Of a stretch of 64,000 bases of DNA, positions 12,728 through 24,372 are shown one piece after another. How positions within the stretch are numbered: the first letter of the stretch is position 1; the number at the start of each line of letters is the position of its first letter. The notes under the pieces were generated by a model. That model saw only the letters and a program-made list of their open reading frames with translations. It had not been told where the DNA came from and did no database searches. The position numbers and the translations under genes are program-made. The stretch comes from Telmatactis stephensoni. Its lineage: Eukaryota > Cnidaria > Anthozoa > Actiniaria > Isophelliidae. The stretch spans positions 1-64,000 of the forward strand of contig JALIZF010001827.1 in assembly GCA_029948255.1 (NCBI GenBank). Direction: 5' to 3'.

Positions 12728-13365
12728 ATGTAGAACATTTATTCAAGTAGAAAATGTTTTTTTTAATATATCAGAGGATTATTTTACGAGCTTTTGGTTG
12801 TAAATAAACTTGAGTAACGCTAATTGCCTTTTCCTTTGATATTGCCGACAGTGAAATTAATGCTAATTTTGTCAAAGTTTAAATCACTCTTATCGATCGC
12901 ACAACAAAATACCCAAAAAATATTTTCCATAAATGAAAAGAACATTATTAAATCTTCCTAAATTCTTAATATGGGCTGTTTATTTTGTGTAGCATGTGTT
13001 GAAATAATTTTTTGCACTTAGCGTACTTTTACCTCGGCGAAAAACAAGGGTTACAAAGAAATATTTTTTCCAGTGAAAATATCAAGTAAATTCAACAAAA
13101 ATGCTTTCAGGCCATAGCTGGTATACCCTTCTAAAATGCACAGAAATATTATTGGCTGTAGACTATTTCCAAAGTTTCACGAGAGCTTCAAACTTGGGCT
13201 ACATTTGGGTCTAAATTTAGCGCTAATTAGGCGCAAATTCGATTTTCTTGTTTTTCTCCGAAACAAAGAGATTTTTTTTGAAATAAAATATACCACAATT
13301 CATACTTCCTAAAGGCCTACCTAGCACTGTAATATGAACGAAATCGGAGGATTCACCATTGCCAC
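12728..13365 (-). repeat. Right terminal inverted repeat of the large transposon
   Basis: Reverse-complement partner of 5253-5885. It ends in ATTGCCAC at 13365, followed immediately by GAAAA. Confidence 0.9.
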
Positions 13366-13429
13366 GAAAATTATGATTTTCTTTGATTTTTGCTGATCGT
13401 TGCTATTAATACTTTGGAACTAACTTATG

Positions 13430-14370
13430 CAATAATACAAAAATGCAAAAATATTGCAAGCACTCCACATTGCAGACCAGCATGAAGATCTCATGGTCAC
13501 TCCCATGGTACTGCAAATTACAAAGACCATGCAACAATTTATACAGTCTGGTATTATTACATAAATAAAAAAATGCCAAAACTGAATTATTACAAAGTTT
13601 AAGACAACATTAAACGATGGGAAAAACAAAAATAAGAACAGAATCAAAGCAAAAAATTCTTGTTGATCCTCAGATATCTAATGATTCCCAGCTCAATTTG
13701 AAGTGATCAATGCAATAATGCAGAAATATATAAACATTGCAAGCACTCCACATTGCAGACCAGCATGAAGATCTCATGGTCACTCCCATGGTACTGCAAA
13801 TTACAAAGATCATGCAACAATTTATACAGTCTGGCATTATTACATACATTGTAAATATAAAAATGACTAAAACTGAGTGAATAATACCAAGGTTTAACTC
13901 ATAACATTAAAACATGACAATCAAACAAAACAAAGCCAAAAACAATCTTGTTGGTGCTCAGATATTCTCAAATGATTTCAAGCTCAATTGTAAATATAAA
14001 AATGACCAAAACTGAGTGAATAATACCAAGGTTTAACTCATAACATTAAAACATGACAATCAAACAAAACAAAGCCAAAAACAATCTTGTTGGTGCTCAG
14101 ATATTCTCAAATGATTTCAAGCTCAATTGTAAATATAAAAATGACCAAAACTGAGTGAATAATACCAAGGTTTAACTCATAACATTAAAACATGACAATC
14201 AAACAAAACAAAGCCAAAAACAATCTTGTTGGTGCTCAAATATTCTCAAATGATTTCAAGCTCAATTTGAAGTGGTCTGCATGAAGATCTCAATGGTCAC
14301 TCCTAAGGAACTGTAAATTACAAAGATCATGCAACAATATATACAGCTAGGCATTATTACATAAATACAA
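13430..14370. repeat. Higher-order local repeat with three 139-bp units
   Basis: Three near-identical 139-bp tandem units begin at 13851, 13990 and 14129, each starting GTAAATATAAAAATGAC. They are flanked by copies of a second segment containing CATGAAGATCTCA(A)TGGTCACTCC, at about 13440-13560, 13709-13850 and 14270-14370 (the last diverged). The layout suggests an older ~280-bp duplication followed by local amplification of one part. Confidence 0.9.
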
Positions 14371-14462
14371 ATTGACAAAAAACAAAAAATTCCAAAGTGC
14401 GAAGTCATGACATTCAAGTGCAAATCAATTTAGTTGTTAAAAAATAAATCATTGCTATATTG

Positions 14463-14820
14463 CTATATAGCTGTATCATTTGTAGAATTTGTAGCAACTA
14501 TTAGTTCTTGTTTCACAGGTTTTGTGCTCCAATTTTTGCTACTTTGCTCCAGTTCTTTTGTTTCATGTTGTATGTATCTGAAAAAGTTATAATAATTATT
14601 ATGGCATATGCAAGTACTAGCTCTCACTGACATTTGACTACAGTAAAGTTCTTTTCTTGAAGGCTTTATTTGTGTAGCAGTGCCAGATTCAGTTGAACTT
14701 TTATACTGGTACTCTCTCCTTGAATACTTTCCCTCATATATGATTTCCTTTCTTATAGCATTTAATTTTTCAGTTATCTTTGTTCTTTCCAAATTATTTT
14801 CATTCTGAAGTATGGATCCT
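14463..14820 (-). CDS. Possible isolated exon, unknown protein
   Basis: A minus-strand open frame of about 119 codons follows a good acceptor (TTTGCTTTTAG, exon starting GATCC) and ends at a stop at 14463. The product is lysine- and serine-rich with no motif I recognise. Within it, a GTGAGA donor and a TTTTTCAG acceptor about 50 nt apart could remove a short intron. No partner exon was identified upstream, so this may be chance. Confidence 0.22.
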
Positions 14821-14852
14821 AAAAGCAAACATTTCATAGATATAAGATGCAA

Positions 14853-15600
14853 AGTATCATTTTGAAAGATTTTGTATCTGGGTTAACAATCCATGCAGAC
14901 TGTGGCAAAATGCAAGACTCATGTATTCCAACACAACATCATGGATTCTTAGGTTACTCTACACTAGGTAAGGGCAGTTACTAGTCTTAAGCAATGCTTA
15001 TGTGAGTGCTGCCAAAAGGATTTTAAAGGGAGGCAGTGCTCTTTGTGTGATGCTTAGCATTTCAGCTAAAATTGTGAAAAAATCCCAGTTAGACAACAAA
15101 TGATGAAGTAAAAACAATATGCCACCAACTGAGGTGCTCTGGGTATGAGGATTTTCTTTTGTAAAATTACCAGATTAGCATTTGATATTGATCAGTTGAT
15201 TGTTAGGAATAGTACTCCATGAACTGTTTGAGTAATATTGTTCTAGTTGTATCCTATAGTTAATATTGCTTTATGTTCTCTATGAAAGTGGAATCCCTTT
15301 GTGTTTTATAATTAGAAATAGAAAATAGAAATTTCAATAATATAAAACATGAACTTTTATTGACAACTCTTTTAACTTATTGTAACAAATATTATTTGGC
15401 TGAGTTCATAAGTTTGGAAAGTACTGATAAAACAGAAGTTCGTACAGCCAACACTCACTCACGTGACTACTGACTCTATAATTACAATTTAGAAAGTAGA
15501 TATGTCTTTAAATGGTAACACTTACCAAAGATAAACGGCCTTTTTAGCTACAGAGTTTATAACCTGAAACTTCAGATGTCAAAACACCAAAAAGCACATG
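14853..15600. other. No supported feature
   Basis: AT-rich sequence without a defensible gene or repeat. Confidence 0.5.
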
Positions 15601-15727
15601 TGAGTGCGTAGAACCGGTTTCCAAACCGGTTTTGTAGTACTTTTACTGTTTTTACTGGTGAACTGCTATCGAACTTAAAACTGGTTTTAACCGGTTTGTT
15701 GAATCCACAGGGTAACCGCACTCTCAA
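15601..15727. mobile_element. Short inverted-repeat element
   Basis: The ends GAGTGCG and CGCACTC face each other. Inside them, AACCGGTTT motifs are repeated in both orientations, so the segment is strongly self-complementary. Length is about 125 bp with no coding content. The arms are unequal, so the exact boundaries are uncertain. Confidence 0.4.
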
Positions 15728-17678
15728 ATTGGACGTATTGACAAAATTAGGACTGCTGCCAGCGCTCGCTCGCTGAGGCTCGCTCGCTTGGCAGCAAAAA
15801 GCAATTAACGAGGTGCTGTTACTCTCGTATTTTGGTAGGATTTCTTCAGCTAATAAAACAGACAAAGTCCTAAATTCATGTCAGTGATGTATGTGTGATA
15901 CAGTGAAAAATTGGCGCCAAAAGTCCTCTATTGCTCTTCACAATCGATTACAGACGTTTACACCGAGAAAAACCTAACAAAAAACCCTTTGCCGTACGTA
16001 CCTTTCTTTTATCTTGTTTCATTGTGTCCTTTTAGTAGTTTTTAGCTCCAACAGCAAAAGAAAAACATCCAACAACAACTGTTCTTAAAATAAATCTTTT
16101 CTCTTCGAATGAATTATTAGCCAGCGGTAAGTCAAGTCAGCGGTCAACACACAGGAATCCCATACATTTTTCAAAATAAACCAATGAAAACGCGGTATTT
16201 GGTCACATGGGTAATTTGAATGCCGCGCCTTTGCTGTGCGGTCATTTTGAAGAAACGTTGAAAGTACAAGGAGATTAAGTGAATATTTTCTACAAAAAAT
16301 ATCTATTTTGAGCCTAAAATATGGCCTACATTAATCTCAAATTGAGGTGGAAAGATTGAGAAAGCTTTAATACATGGTTGGAAAGAAGAACAAGCTTCAT
16401 CAGAGTACAAATAGTCAGTTATTCTACTCTGAGGGAAGGGATGCCAAAGTCGCTGGTAAGTTGATAAGTAAGCTTATAAATGACTGAGATTAATTTACTC
16501 TACAAAAAGTCAACTTTTAAACCTTCTTACAGGCAGGGAGAAGGTCATAAAGGACATCCTCTTAGGATGGCCATGTTTTGATTTCACTATGTCAGGAATA
16601 TGATTGTTGTTTCCAGTAAATCAGCTCGGGTATAAATACATGTAGCCTGCACATTGAGTTGTGCTCTCTTGGTTGTGATTAATGTTTTTAAACGAAAAGA
16701 TTTTAAAATATATACTTTTATATCTTCTTAGTTAAACTGGAGAATCTTGGATTGCAACTTTAAAAGCTAAGAAGCCAAAAAAGCTCAAGCATGGGACTGA
16801 ACCAGTGATCAACGTCTATTTCTTGGAGGTGCTTCATACTGTACTAGAGCTCTATTCGTATGTCAACTTGTCCTGTGGCTACATTGATTGCAAACAGTTG
16901 AGTGTAAAGGACACTATTAGACACATTTAAGAAATAGATTCAAGGTAGTAGTCTATTATCTATTACTGTTCAAATGTTTATACCGCCGTGTCAATTGATG
17001 TATTTTATACCGTATTTTAATAAAACACATTTCATTGCTATGAATTTGTTTATAAATTTGTTTATTCTATTCATTATGTATTTGGATGCAGTTATAGGGG
17101 CTTTGAATGGGTAAATATTAAGGCTTTTGCAAAAAAATGCTTGAAAATCTACCGTATTTGGAGGGGATGTTGGGAGGAATATATTGAGCATTCAAGAATA
17201 TTTGTATAATACCAATGATATTCAGATTTCTAGTATTCAGGAATATTCGTAACATATGACTGAAATTCGGGGGGTGGTTCGCTAAGAAGACGTCAGGGAT
17301 GTCTAGTATTCAGGAATATCCGTAACATACGACTGAAATTCGTATGGTAGTTTGATAGGAAGAATTTGAAAATGTCTAATATTCAAGAATATTCAAAGCA
17401 TAAACGAAACGAATTCAATAGTATGCAAATACAAGAGTATGCATATTTTGTACATCAGGTCAGTCAAGAGTATACGGGACAAAAATGGCTGGATTAGTAC
17501 CGAGTGATTCTAGCATGACGTTGCATCACTCGGACTTGAATACCATGGAATTTTTCTGAATACTTAAAGTATGCATGTCCATATTCAAGCATATTCTTCT
17601 CGAATATTTGCCTTTTTGTACAGTGTTTGCTTAATTTGCTCCCAAAAACCACTTACAGTGAAAGCTGTTACCTGAGAG
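15728..17678. other. Non-coding stretch
   Basis: Holds a GC-rich patch of alternating GCTCGCTCGCT near 15762-15790 and a diverged local direct repeat around GTATTCAGGAATAT(T/C)CGTAACATA (17234 and 17309). No gene is supported. Confidence 0.5.
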
Positions 17679-18031
17679 ATGTTTGAAAAGTCATCTGTTG
17701 AAAGAATCTCTCTTGAATTTGCTGACTTAAGGAAACAGGATTGTATCCTAATTCCCTGCAATCCTGCTAGGAGCTGCCACTGGTTCCTACTTGCTATTCT
17801 TCCTAAGCAAGACCTTGTCATAGCTTTGGACAGTGCTGCAAAAACAAACCAACCATCAAACAGGCTATGGAGAAATGCCAGTCCATCTTGTCATTGGTAA
17901 AGCCAGGCACTCATTGGGAATATTATACTAACAGTCAGGCTGATGTTCCCCAGCAGGACAATTGCCAGGACTGTGGAGTTTTTGTGTGCTTGTTTGGAAG
18001 AGTACTTGCTCTAGAAGATCTCACAGAGTAG
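17679..18031 (+). pseudogene. Ulp1/SENP-like cysteine protease fragment, frameshifted
   Basis: Two adjoining frames encode consecutive parts of a C48-type (Ulp1/SENP) peptidase domain, the fold that cleaves ubiquitin-like modifiers. The first, 17679 to about 17850, has ILIPCNPARSCHWFLLAIL (candidate catalytic His in CHW) and VIALDSA (candidate Asp). The second frame, about 17852-18031, has WEYYTNSQADVPQQD followed by CQDCGVFVC, which fits the oxyanion Gln and catalytic Cys. The frame changes between about 17845 and 17855 with no plausible intron, and an in-frame stop lies just upstream of 17679. I therefore read it as a decayed copy, though a single assembly indel cannot be excluded. Homologous proteases often travel with large transposons in invertebrate genomes. 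Confidence 0.7.
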
Positions 18032-18117
18032 TGGAATTCCAGATTTCCGACTGATGATGCTAATTGATCTCCACCAGCATTCCTCGAGTCCAATATCTGC
18101 CCATGAGCTGCAACTAG

Positions 18118-18303
18118 TCTTACTATGCAGTGGACTATGTCAGTAACTTTTATATTTGCCGATTGATTAAGGCAGTAGGCAAAGTTCTCACATTCAAGTT
18201 TTTGTACCCATTCCAGTCTGAAGGTATCACAGTGTACAACTGGCCAAGGCGAGATGATATAGATGATTCAACCCCGTACTGTGTATTTTATGGGCCAATC
18301 TGA
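18118..18303 (+). pseudogene. Remnant module following the protease (WPRRDDID motif)
   Basis: One uninterrupted frame reads YYAVDYVSNFYICRLIKAVG, then TFKFLYPF, then VYNWPRRDDIDD and CVFYGP before a stop at 18301-18303. It looks like a small beta-rich module. From memory it occurs next to protease-containing multicopy genes in corals; I cannot verify this. It lies about 90 bp after the protease remnant, on the same strand, and just before a MITE, so it is probably the 3' part of the same dead gene. Confidence 0.4.
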
Positions 18304-18327
18304 GTGGCTGCGGCCCATTCACATTAA

Positions 18328-19164
18328 GGTGACTGACTACGTTGGCACTGCGCATGATTTCGCGCATTACGTCTTAAAGCAATGTCATAGCGCGCGGAGA
18401 TTTCAGCGAACAGCAAAAATCATAGAAAAACTTAAGTTTTTGTACAAAAATCAGCTCCAAATTTATTCTTGTGGATTTAAATACTCAAAATCATTAGAGA
18501 ATGAAGTAAAATATTTTCTTTTTGGAAAAAACAGCGAGCGCTCGCTTGTTTTCGTCAACACAAATTTGAATCAAGCTCGCGCTACTCGTCATTTTAAAAT
18601 GGCGGCACTTCCGGTTAGCATTTTTTAGCCCTTTTTAACAACTTCAAAGGCACAAAACCCTTCATTTTTGCACGGGACCCTATACTTTTTTTTCGTTTAT
18701 TTAAAAAAACACCTAAAAATCTCAATCATATCAATTTTGCAAAAAAAGTTAATCATTCTAGCATATGAAAAAATTTATTTTTGTATAACATTTTGCTCGA
18801 CATGAGGACAATTGTGGTTGGTACTCGCGGCACAAAAGCCAAGGAATGAAGGTATTTTGCTGTTCTCACATCAAAAGTATTTATGCCATTTTGCAGAATA
18901 CTCCATTAGCTAATATTTACGCAATTGTGGCCTTTGTAGAAATGTTATTTCCCTAATTCTTAATTTCTTTTCTATTCACTTCCGGTTGAGCGATTTTCGC
19001 ATCAAAAATTCGGAGATAGGCATTCATACAATGCTGATTATCTCGAAAACGAGTGCGGGACCCCCCTTTTTTCTTTTCGTTTTTGGGATCAGCATTAAAT
19101 TTCGTTCTAGAAAATTGTGGTTTAAACGATATTTAATTACTTTTTGCCAACGTAGTCAGTCTCC
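18328..19164. mobile_element. TTAA-flanked non-autonomous DNA element, 837 bp
   Basis: TTAA sits at both ends (18324-18327 and 19165-19168). Inside them is an inverted repeat of about 20 bp, GGTGACTGACTACGTTGGCA on the left and the complement of GGAGACTGACTACGTTGGCA on the right. A TTAA target duplication is the mark of piggyBac and Kolobok elements. The termini do not begin CCC as piggyBac usually does, so Kolobok-type is more likely. There is no transposase; the 121-codon frame at 18263-18628 crosses the element edge and is not a gene. Confidence 0.8.
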
Positions 19165-19416
19165 TTAAGCAACCTACAGGAGATCACGCAGCTCTTCAGT
19201 TTCATTAAAAAGTGTCATGGCACTTAACTGTTTGTGTTTGAGAACTGTCAGAGAACTGTTGATGTACAAATTTAAAGCAGAAAAACTTGATAATCGAGCC
19301 AAGTTGAGGTTTTAAAAAAAACACAAGCACTTATTTGGCTACCTTACACTGCTTACTATATGGCTGCCTTTGAGCTATTACAGCTAGATTATTTGTAAGT
19401 ATAAGTTTATTGACCA

Positions 19417-19554
19417 GGGGCCAGTTGTACGAAGGGTGAATAGTACTATCCAGCGGTAAATCCCTATCCAGCGGATAAAATCTATACAAAACCTATACAG
19501 TGGATAACTTTTATCCAGTGGATAACTTTATCCAACCTTCGTACAACCGGGCCC
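19417..19554. mobile_element. Short MITE with GTTGTACGAAGG termini
   Basis: The left end GGGGCCAGTTGTACGAAGG matches the complement of the right end (GGGCCCGGTTGTACGAAGG) with two differences. The interior is several copies of a TATCCA(G/C)(C/T)GGATAA palindromic motif in both orientations. It is 138 bp with no coding content. Confidence 0.75.
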
Positions 19555-20156
19555 AGATAGATAATGCTCTCTTAATGGCTGAAAATCACAATCATCCGAT
19601 TTTATGCGGAAAAAGACCATAAAAATACGGAACTGTCATATCATTTCTGAAGTATACATCGGAACTATTGTCTGTGAAATTTTCAGTCCAATCTACATGA
19701 GGGGAACCCTCAGAATCTATTCGCAAAAATCGTCATGCCTCCACAAGTCCTCCACATGTAACAGACGCCATATTAACAGTGAAGTGTAACTTGAAGTTTT
19801 GGTATTTTCAGAGTCAAATTTAAGTCTTAACTTTCATACTACTGTTTCGATAAGTGACTTGAAACCTGTCCTTGTATATTGTAAGAGTTTGAAGGCGTAT
19901 TGCCTTTCGTTTCGACGAAATGCAACTGTTTAAGACACGAGTGGCACCACTCAGATGTGGATTCCTCCAAACTTAGAGTCACTTCTTACATCAAGGGAAG
20001 TTACTGTGATAGAGGACACAATAGAACGAGGAAACGAAAAATGTCATGGAAGGATCAAAATTGAAGAAAAATGCTGCAAACTAAACACAGAATCTACTCC
20101 AGGATCTGAGGTGAGAACTTTTGACACGCTTTATTGTCACTAGTAGAATCTTATCT

Positions 20157-21540
20157 AATAATAATAATAATAATCGAATATTTATACAGGATAACCTATC
20201 AGTTAAAATACTGTTGTCAAAAGGGTCCTGTAACAAAATATAAAGAAAAGAAAAAGAAAACAAAAATCTAAAAACTAAAATCTAAAAACCTAAAAATCTA
20301 TAAAATTTAAAATTATTTGAAACTATAACATGTCATTTTGTCATTTCTTTTAAATGAGCTAAGAATTATATCAGTGTCCAATAAAAGCTATTGAGAAAAA
20401 ATCTCTTTTAAGTTACTCCTAAATAATAATCTAGAATGTAAATTTCTAATTTGTAATGGTAAAGTATTATAAATTAAGGCCCCTTGAAAGGCAAAACTTT
20501 TCCGACCAAATTCTAACTTGACTTTTGGAAGTCTAAGTGATGACCCATTATTTCTAGTGTTAATATTATGTTCAGTTTTGTGAAAATATCCCTTGAAGGG
20601 GGTGCAGACAGTGTCTTGAAGACAGTCAAAAACAAATTGGCAGGTTTGCTTCTTTATGAAGTTGTCTATTGTCTGGACTTGATGATTTCCACTGATGACT
20701 TTACTACTTCGACGTTCGATGCTTTCAATTTGTCTTTTACGAAAATGCGGCCAGCAAAGTCCCAAAGTTCCACAATACGTAAATATAGGCTGAATCATTG
20801 CTCTGTAAATTTTCTTTGCGCTGCTCTTGTTGATTAAGGGTCGAATTCTTCTAAGTAAATTAACTCTTCCAGCAGCTTTTTTATACATCTTGTCAAAATG
20901 TGACTCTAAATTTAAGGATGGGTCCAGGTCAACACCCAAATATTTATAAGATGACGTGGTATTGATCATTGTTCCATTAATAGAGACAGACAGCTCTCTT
21001 CCATTCAGTGAATTAAGCCTTTTTGCAGTACCAAAGAGCATACACTCAGTTTTGCCCTTTTTTAGATGAAGGACAAGTTCGTTATCATGAAACCAAGAAA
21101 ATAGATTATTGATGTCTTCATTGAGACTCCTTTGGATGGTATCCAGATATTTGGCAGCCATAAATATCACTGTATCATCTGCATAGGTGATGATAGAAGT
21201 TGATTGAAGAGGCATATGCACATCATTAAAATGGATAGTAAATAACAGCGGCCCCAGTATGCTTCCCTGTGGAACTCCAGAGAATATGGGATTAGCATCT
21301 GATAAAGCACCTTTGAATTGGACTGACTGAGTTCTAGAAAACAAATAGTCAGTAAACCACTGAAGTTCCTTGTTGACAATTCCATAAGAGGGTAGCTTGT
21401 TAAGAAGGCACGAGTGACTGACAGTGTCAAAAGCTTTGGATAAGTCGATAAAAACAGCACCCAAGATGTTTCCATTATCAGCTTCTTTCCTAATTATGTC
21501 CGTAAAATAGAGTACAACTTTCTCCTTGCAGGCCACACAA
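20157..21540 (-). mobile_element. 5'-truncated non-LTR retrotransposon (LINE)
   Basis: Minus-strand element ending in a (TTA)n tail (plus-strand TAA repeats at 20157-20174), typical of CR1/L2-like LINEs. It starts inside the reverse transcriptase domain, so the endonuclease and the fingers region are missing; this is ordinary truncation during target-primed insertion. It lies between coding pieces of the broken gene at 19955-21996, on the opposite strand. Confidence 0.85.
20388..21536 (-). CDS. LINE reverse transcriptase (partial)
   Basis: 382 codons of RNA-dependent DNA polymerase. It has the palm motif FIDLSKAFDTVSH, then SGVPQGSILGPLLF, then the catalytic ITYADDTVIF (YADD), the HLKKGKTECMLFG region, SYKYLGVDLDPSL, and a thumb-like C-terminus. 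The frame is open from the truncation point to its stop, so the surviving part has no visible inactivating change. A whole LINE ORF2 would also have an N-terminal endonuclease, which is absent here. The first Met is internal to the ancestral frame and is not a true start. Confidence 0.9.
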   Translation of the reverse strand: MACKEKVVLYFTDIIRKEADNGNILGAVFIDLSKAFDTVSHSCLLNKLPSYGIVNKELQWFTDYLFSRTQSVQFKGALSDANPIFSGVPQGSILGPLLFTIHFNDVHMPLQSTSIITYADDTVIFMAAKYLDTIQRSLNEDINNLFSWFHDNELVLHLKKGKTECMLFGTAKRLNSLNGRELSVSINGTMINTTSSYKYLGVDLDPSLNLESHFDKMYKKAAGRVNLLRRIRPLINKSSAKKIYRAMIQPIFTYCGTLGLCWPHFRKRQIESIERRSSKVISGNHQVQTIDNFIKKQTCQFVFDCLQDTVCTPFKGYFHKTEHNINTRNNGSSLRLPKVKLEFGRKSFAFQGALIYNTLPLQIRNLHSRLLFRSNLKEIFSQ

Positions 21541-21996
21541 AATTTTCACCAGATTGGTGCTTTGGTTTATTAAAACAAAAAACTCGAAAAACATTTATTT
21601 CTTCCCTGTTTGACATTGCAAGGGCAGTAGAAGAGTCTGCCACCATCAACTGTGCTGAGTTTGTTGGACTGCATAATGAACGGTCCTAGTACCAGCTTAT
21701 GACTGGATGTCATACTTAAATGATTTTTTCGCAAAGTTCCAAATTTGAATACTTATCATCATTTTAGATTTGATAAAGAACACCCCGGAACAGTTTTCTG
21801 TAAAGAATACTGTTCATCTGAAGAAGTGGCAATCAATATTCTTAGATCAGATCAAAATCGCCCGCAAGCTGGTCTTCTACCACCACATGTTAACCCTAAC
21901 GTTCTTGGTACTGAGCGAGCTCAGTATCTTTTTAGAGAAATTCGAGAATTTTGTAGACCAGGCACGGAAGATCTTGTAGCCCCACCAGTTGAGTAA

Positions 21997-23279
21997 ATAC
22001 TAAGAATTATGATGAATAATGATATTAAAAAGCTAGCTATAGAAGAAACATGTCTATTAATACGCTGCAAAATGTTTGTAACTGGTAGACAAGAAAGGGC
22101 CATACTTTGACATAGTTTAAATTCTTTTTAGCAGATATTTAAAATTATGAATAATCTGTAAATAGCTGAAATGAGCAATAAAAAGTTTGAGCACTTCATA
22201 ATCTTATTTCTTTAAAGTTTGGGTGTCTTTAAATTCCTAATAAATATATAGTATTGCATTTGGTAATTGACTTTTCTGGATGTGGTGGTTCTTAAAAAAA
22301 ACTTTTTGTAGCTGGTGCAACTTATGATCAGTTGCAAGATGTGACCTTACAAAGCATAACAGATAGTATAGCTTCTTCCTGTAAGTCCAATTCTTTTAGT
22401 TTCTTTTTTGTGCCAACTCTTGATTTATGATAAGTTTCCTTCAGTTTTATAAAATTAGACGCTGATTCTCTGGAAACACTAGAATGGGCACCATAATGGG
22501 AAACCAAATAACACAGTATGTATTTAGACCTTCTGACCATGTACTTTATCTCAAGAAGAGAATCAAGACATTCAAGTCTTGAGTCACGGAGTTCGTCGAG
22601 CATTACTTTCAGGTCCATATTTTCAATGAGTCTATTGAAACACCGACAAGAATTTATGCCAAAGTGTGACGTCATATTTCCTACAGATTCTTATGATTGC
22701 TGCACCGCCAGTCAAAGTTTGCATTTAGTTTTCAACAATACATACATAATACTAAAGTAATTAATTTTGTGGATTGGCAAAGTTTTCTTTTCTTTTTTAA
22801 CTGTCAGCATCACGTAAATGCATGTAGGACCACACAATAAAATCTGTGGACTTTGTTGTTAAGAAAGATAAAGATAGTTGCTAGTCACTCAGTAGAGTTA
22901 TGCTATTTTGCTGTTTTTGCAACTACATCGGCATTTCAGTCCCTACATAGCCTCAATTGACTATTACGTAAAGGGATACTAACAATTACTTGTAGATGTA
23001 ACAATAAGCTCCATTGCTGTGTTGCTTTCATGCCGATGGGACCGCAAAGTAAAATCTGCAGAGTTTGTCAGCAAACACAGATAAACATAGCTGACAAAGT
23101 AGTACAGTGACGTATTTGCTGTTTAGTAAATTGTTTTATCATGAAGGTAAAATTGGCGTTTGCCGACAAAGATTTCCTATTTATTCGCTGTGCTATAAAA
23201 TGAGCGGGAATTTCAAGAGCATTCGTTTTACTTTGCATAGCTGTCTAAACCTGAGCTGGTTCATCAGTTCTGTAGCAAC
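21997..23279. other. Intergenic stretch, no firm gene
   Basis: A minus-strand frame, 22328-22675, follows a plausible acceptor (CTGTAG) but has no recognised motif or partner exon, so I do not call it. The last ~200 bp should hold the promoter of the BEN gene, with no obvious core motif. Confidence 0.45.
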
Positions 23280-24372
23280 ATGTCAAGTTTTCGTTGTCTT
23301 ACTAAATTGCAAAAGTTCTCTCTAGTCTACTTTAGTAGTGACAAAACTACAAGTATTGTAGAAACCAAGAGGTTATGCGAAGAAGGGACAGAAAAGCAAT
23401 TTGTGCCCTCTGAGACTAAAAAACTTTCAAAGGTGTCTTTAACAGTAAGAAATGATGTACTTGTAGCCATGTTTATAGCTTCAAATGGTAAGTTAACTTA
23501 CAAATCTAATCTATAATTGCTTTGTATTTCTCTTTTTGCATGTGTTCCCTCGCATGCTACAGATTTGCTGTTTCTTTCTCCTTCACAAAAAAATGTGAGC
23601 TGATTGATTGGATGTAAAATACTTCATGTAGAGGCAGTGAGTGTGAGTGCCAGCAGATGAAAAACTGCTGTGTGGATGTGCTGCTCTAGAAAGATTAATC
23701 ATTGTTTTTTATTTATACCTTTAGATGATAAAGGCATTCTTAACGAAGAAGATAGGCGTTTCTCCAAAGATCCAAAAAATTACCACTTGTTTGACAAGGT
23801 GCCGGACGAGAACGCACCACGCCAGATAGATGCTGAAACAAAGACGGCCACTGATAAAAAGCAAAAATTAGACAACTTGGAAGAAAGAAAAGAAACAAAC
23901 GAGGTAAGACTTTCTTTTTAACTCAGTTTTAGATGGTTCGACAATTGAGATTTTTACCCAAACTTGGACTCTCCCCCAAGAATGATTGATTGCTTTATGA
24001 AATTTTGAGCGCTTTTTTGTGTACCCTGGATACTTTTTTTTTGTGTACCTGGATATTTATTTCACTTCTTAGATGGCTGAAAGCCTAAGCCCTAAATAAA
24101 CTGAGTTTGCTGAGTGTTCTACTCCAGATCAGTTTTATTGCTCAACAAATCTTAGCATGGCTATCAGGATAATTTTTGTGTTAATAACCCCCTCCTCTCA
24201 ACTATTAATTGAACTTCAAATGAATGTAGTGATAGAACGCATGTTGTCTTTCATTCAAACTACTGCCACTTCATTCATCTCAGTGCTACGCGGTTTTTCA
24301 TTTCTTCATTCCTTCATTCTAACACCGCTCCTATCATCTTTATACCCACAACTGTCTCAAGAAAAGACAGTT

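Larger units (their letters stand above)
5252..13365 (+). mobile_element. Large DNA transposon with ~635-bp TIRs and spliced transposase
   Basis: About 8.1 kb bounded by long, highly similar inverted repeats (5253-5885 and 12728-13365) and holding a single multi-exon gene, 6046-11031. The outermost shared bases are GTGGCAA. Each end is next to GAAAA (5247-5251 and 13366-13370), a possible 5-bp target duplication, though a one-base asymmetry at the left end leaves this uncertain. It carries all the parts of an autonomous cut-and-paste element: TIRs, a coding region with an apparent RNase H-like core, and DNA-binding zinc motifs. I cannot place it in a named superfamily from the sequence alone. 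The TIRs are clearly diverged at scattered sites and the ORF has one frameshift, so this copy may be inactive. Confidence 0.85.
19955..21996 (+). pseudogene. Broken multi-exon gene with SPDWCFGLL and YHHFRF modules
   Basis: Candidate exon 19955-20110 follows a CACTCAG acceptor and ends in a GTGAGA donor, phase 0. After a LINE inserted on the opposite strand, coding resumes at 21543 with FSPDWCFGLLKQKTRK, then VPAYDWMSYLNDFF, then NTYHHFRFDKEHPG, and ends at a stop at 21996. The three later pieces lie in different frames. The changes fall near 21680 (with a TAG) and near 21728 at a T-run, so at least two frameshifts break it. I do not know the function. The fragments resemble a multicopy coral family that I remember without a name. 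It lies 3' of the protease remnant and may be part of the same original locus. Confidence 0.45.

Noticed and set aside
13851..14267. Regular 139-bp repeats resembling a CRISPR array
   Set aside because: Units are contiguous with no unique spacers, and the genome is eukaryotic.
18263..18628. 121-codon plus-strand frame
   Set aside because: It crosses the left edge of the TTAA element and has no motif.
22328..22675. 115-codon minus-strand frame after an acceptor-like site
   Set aside because: No motif, no partner exon and AT-rich composition.
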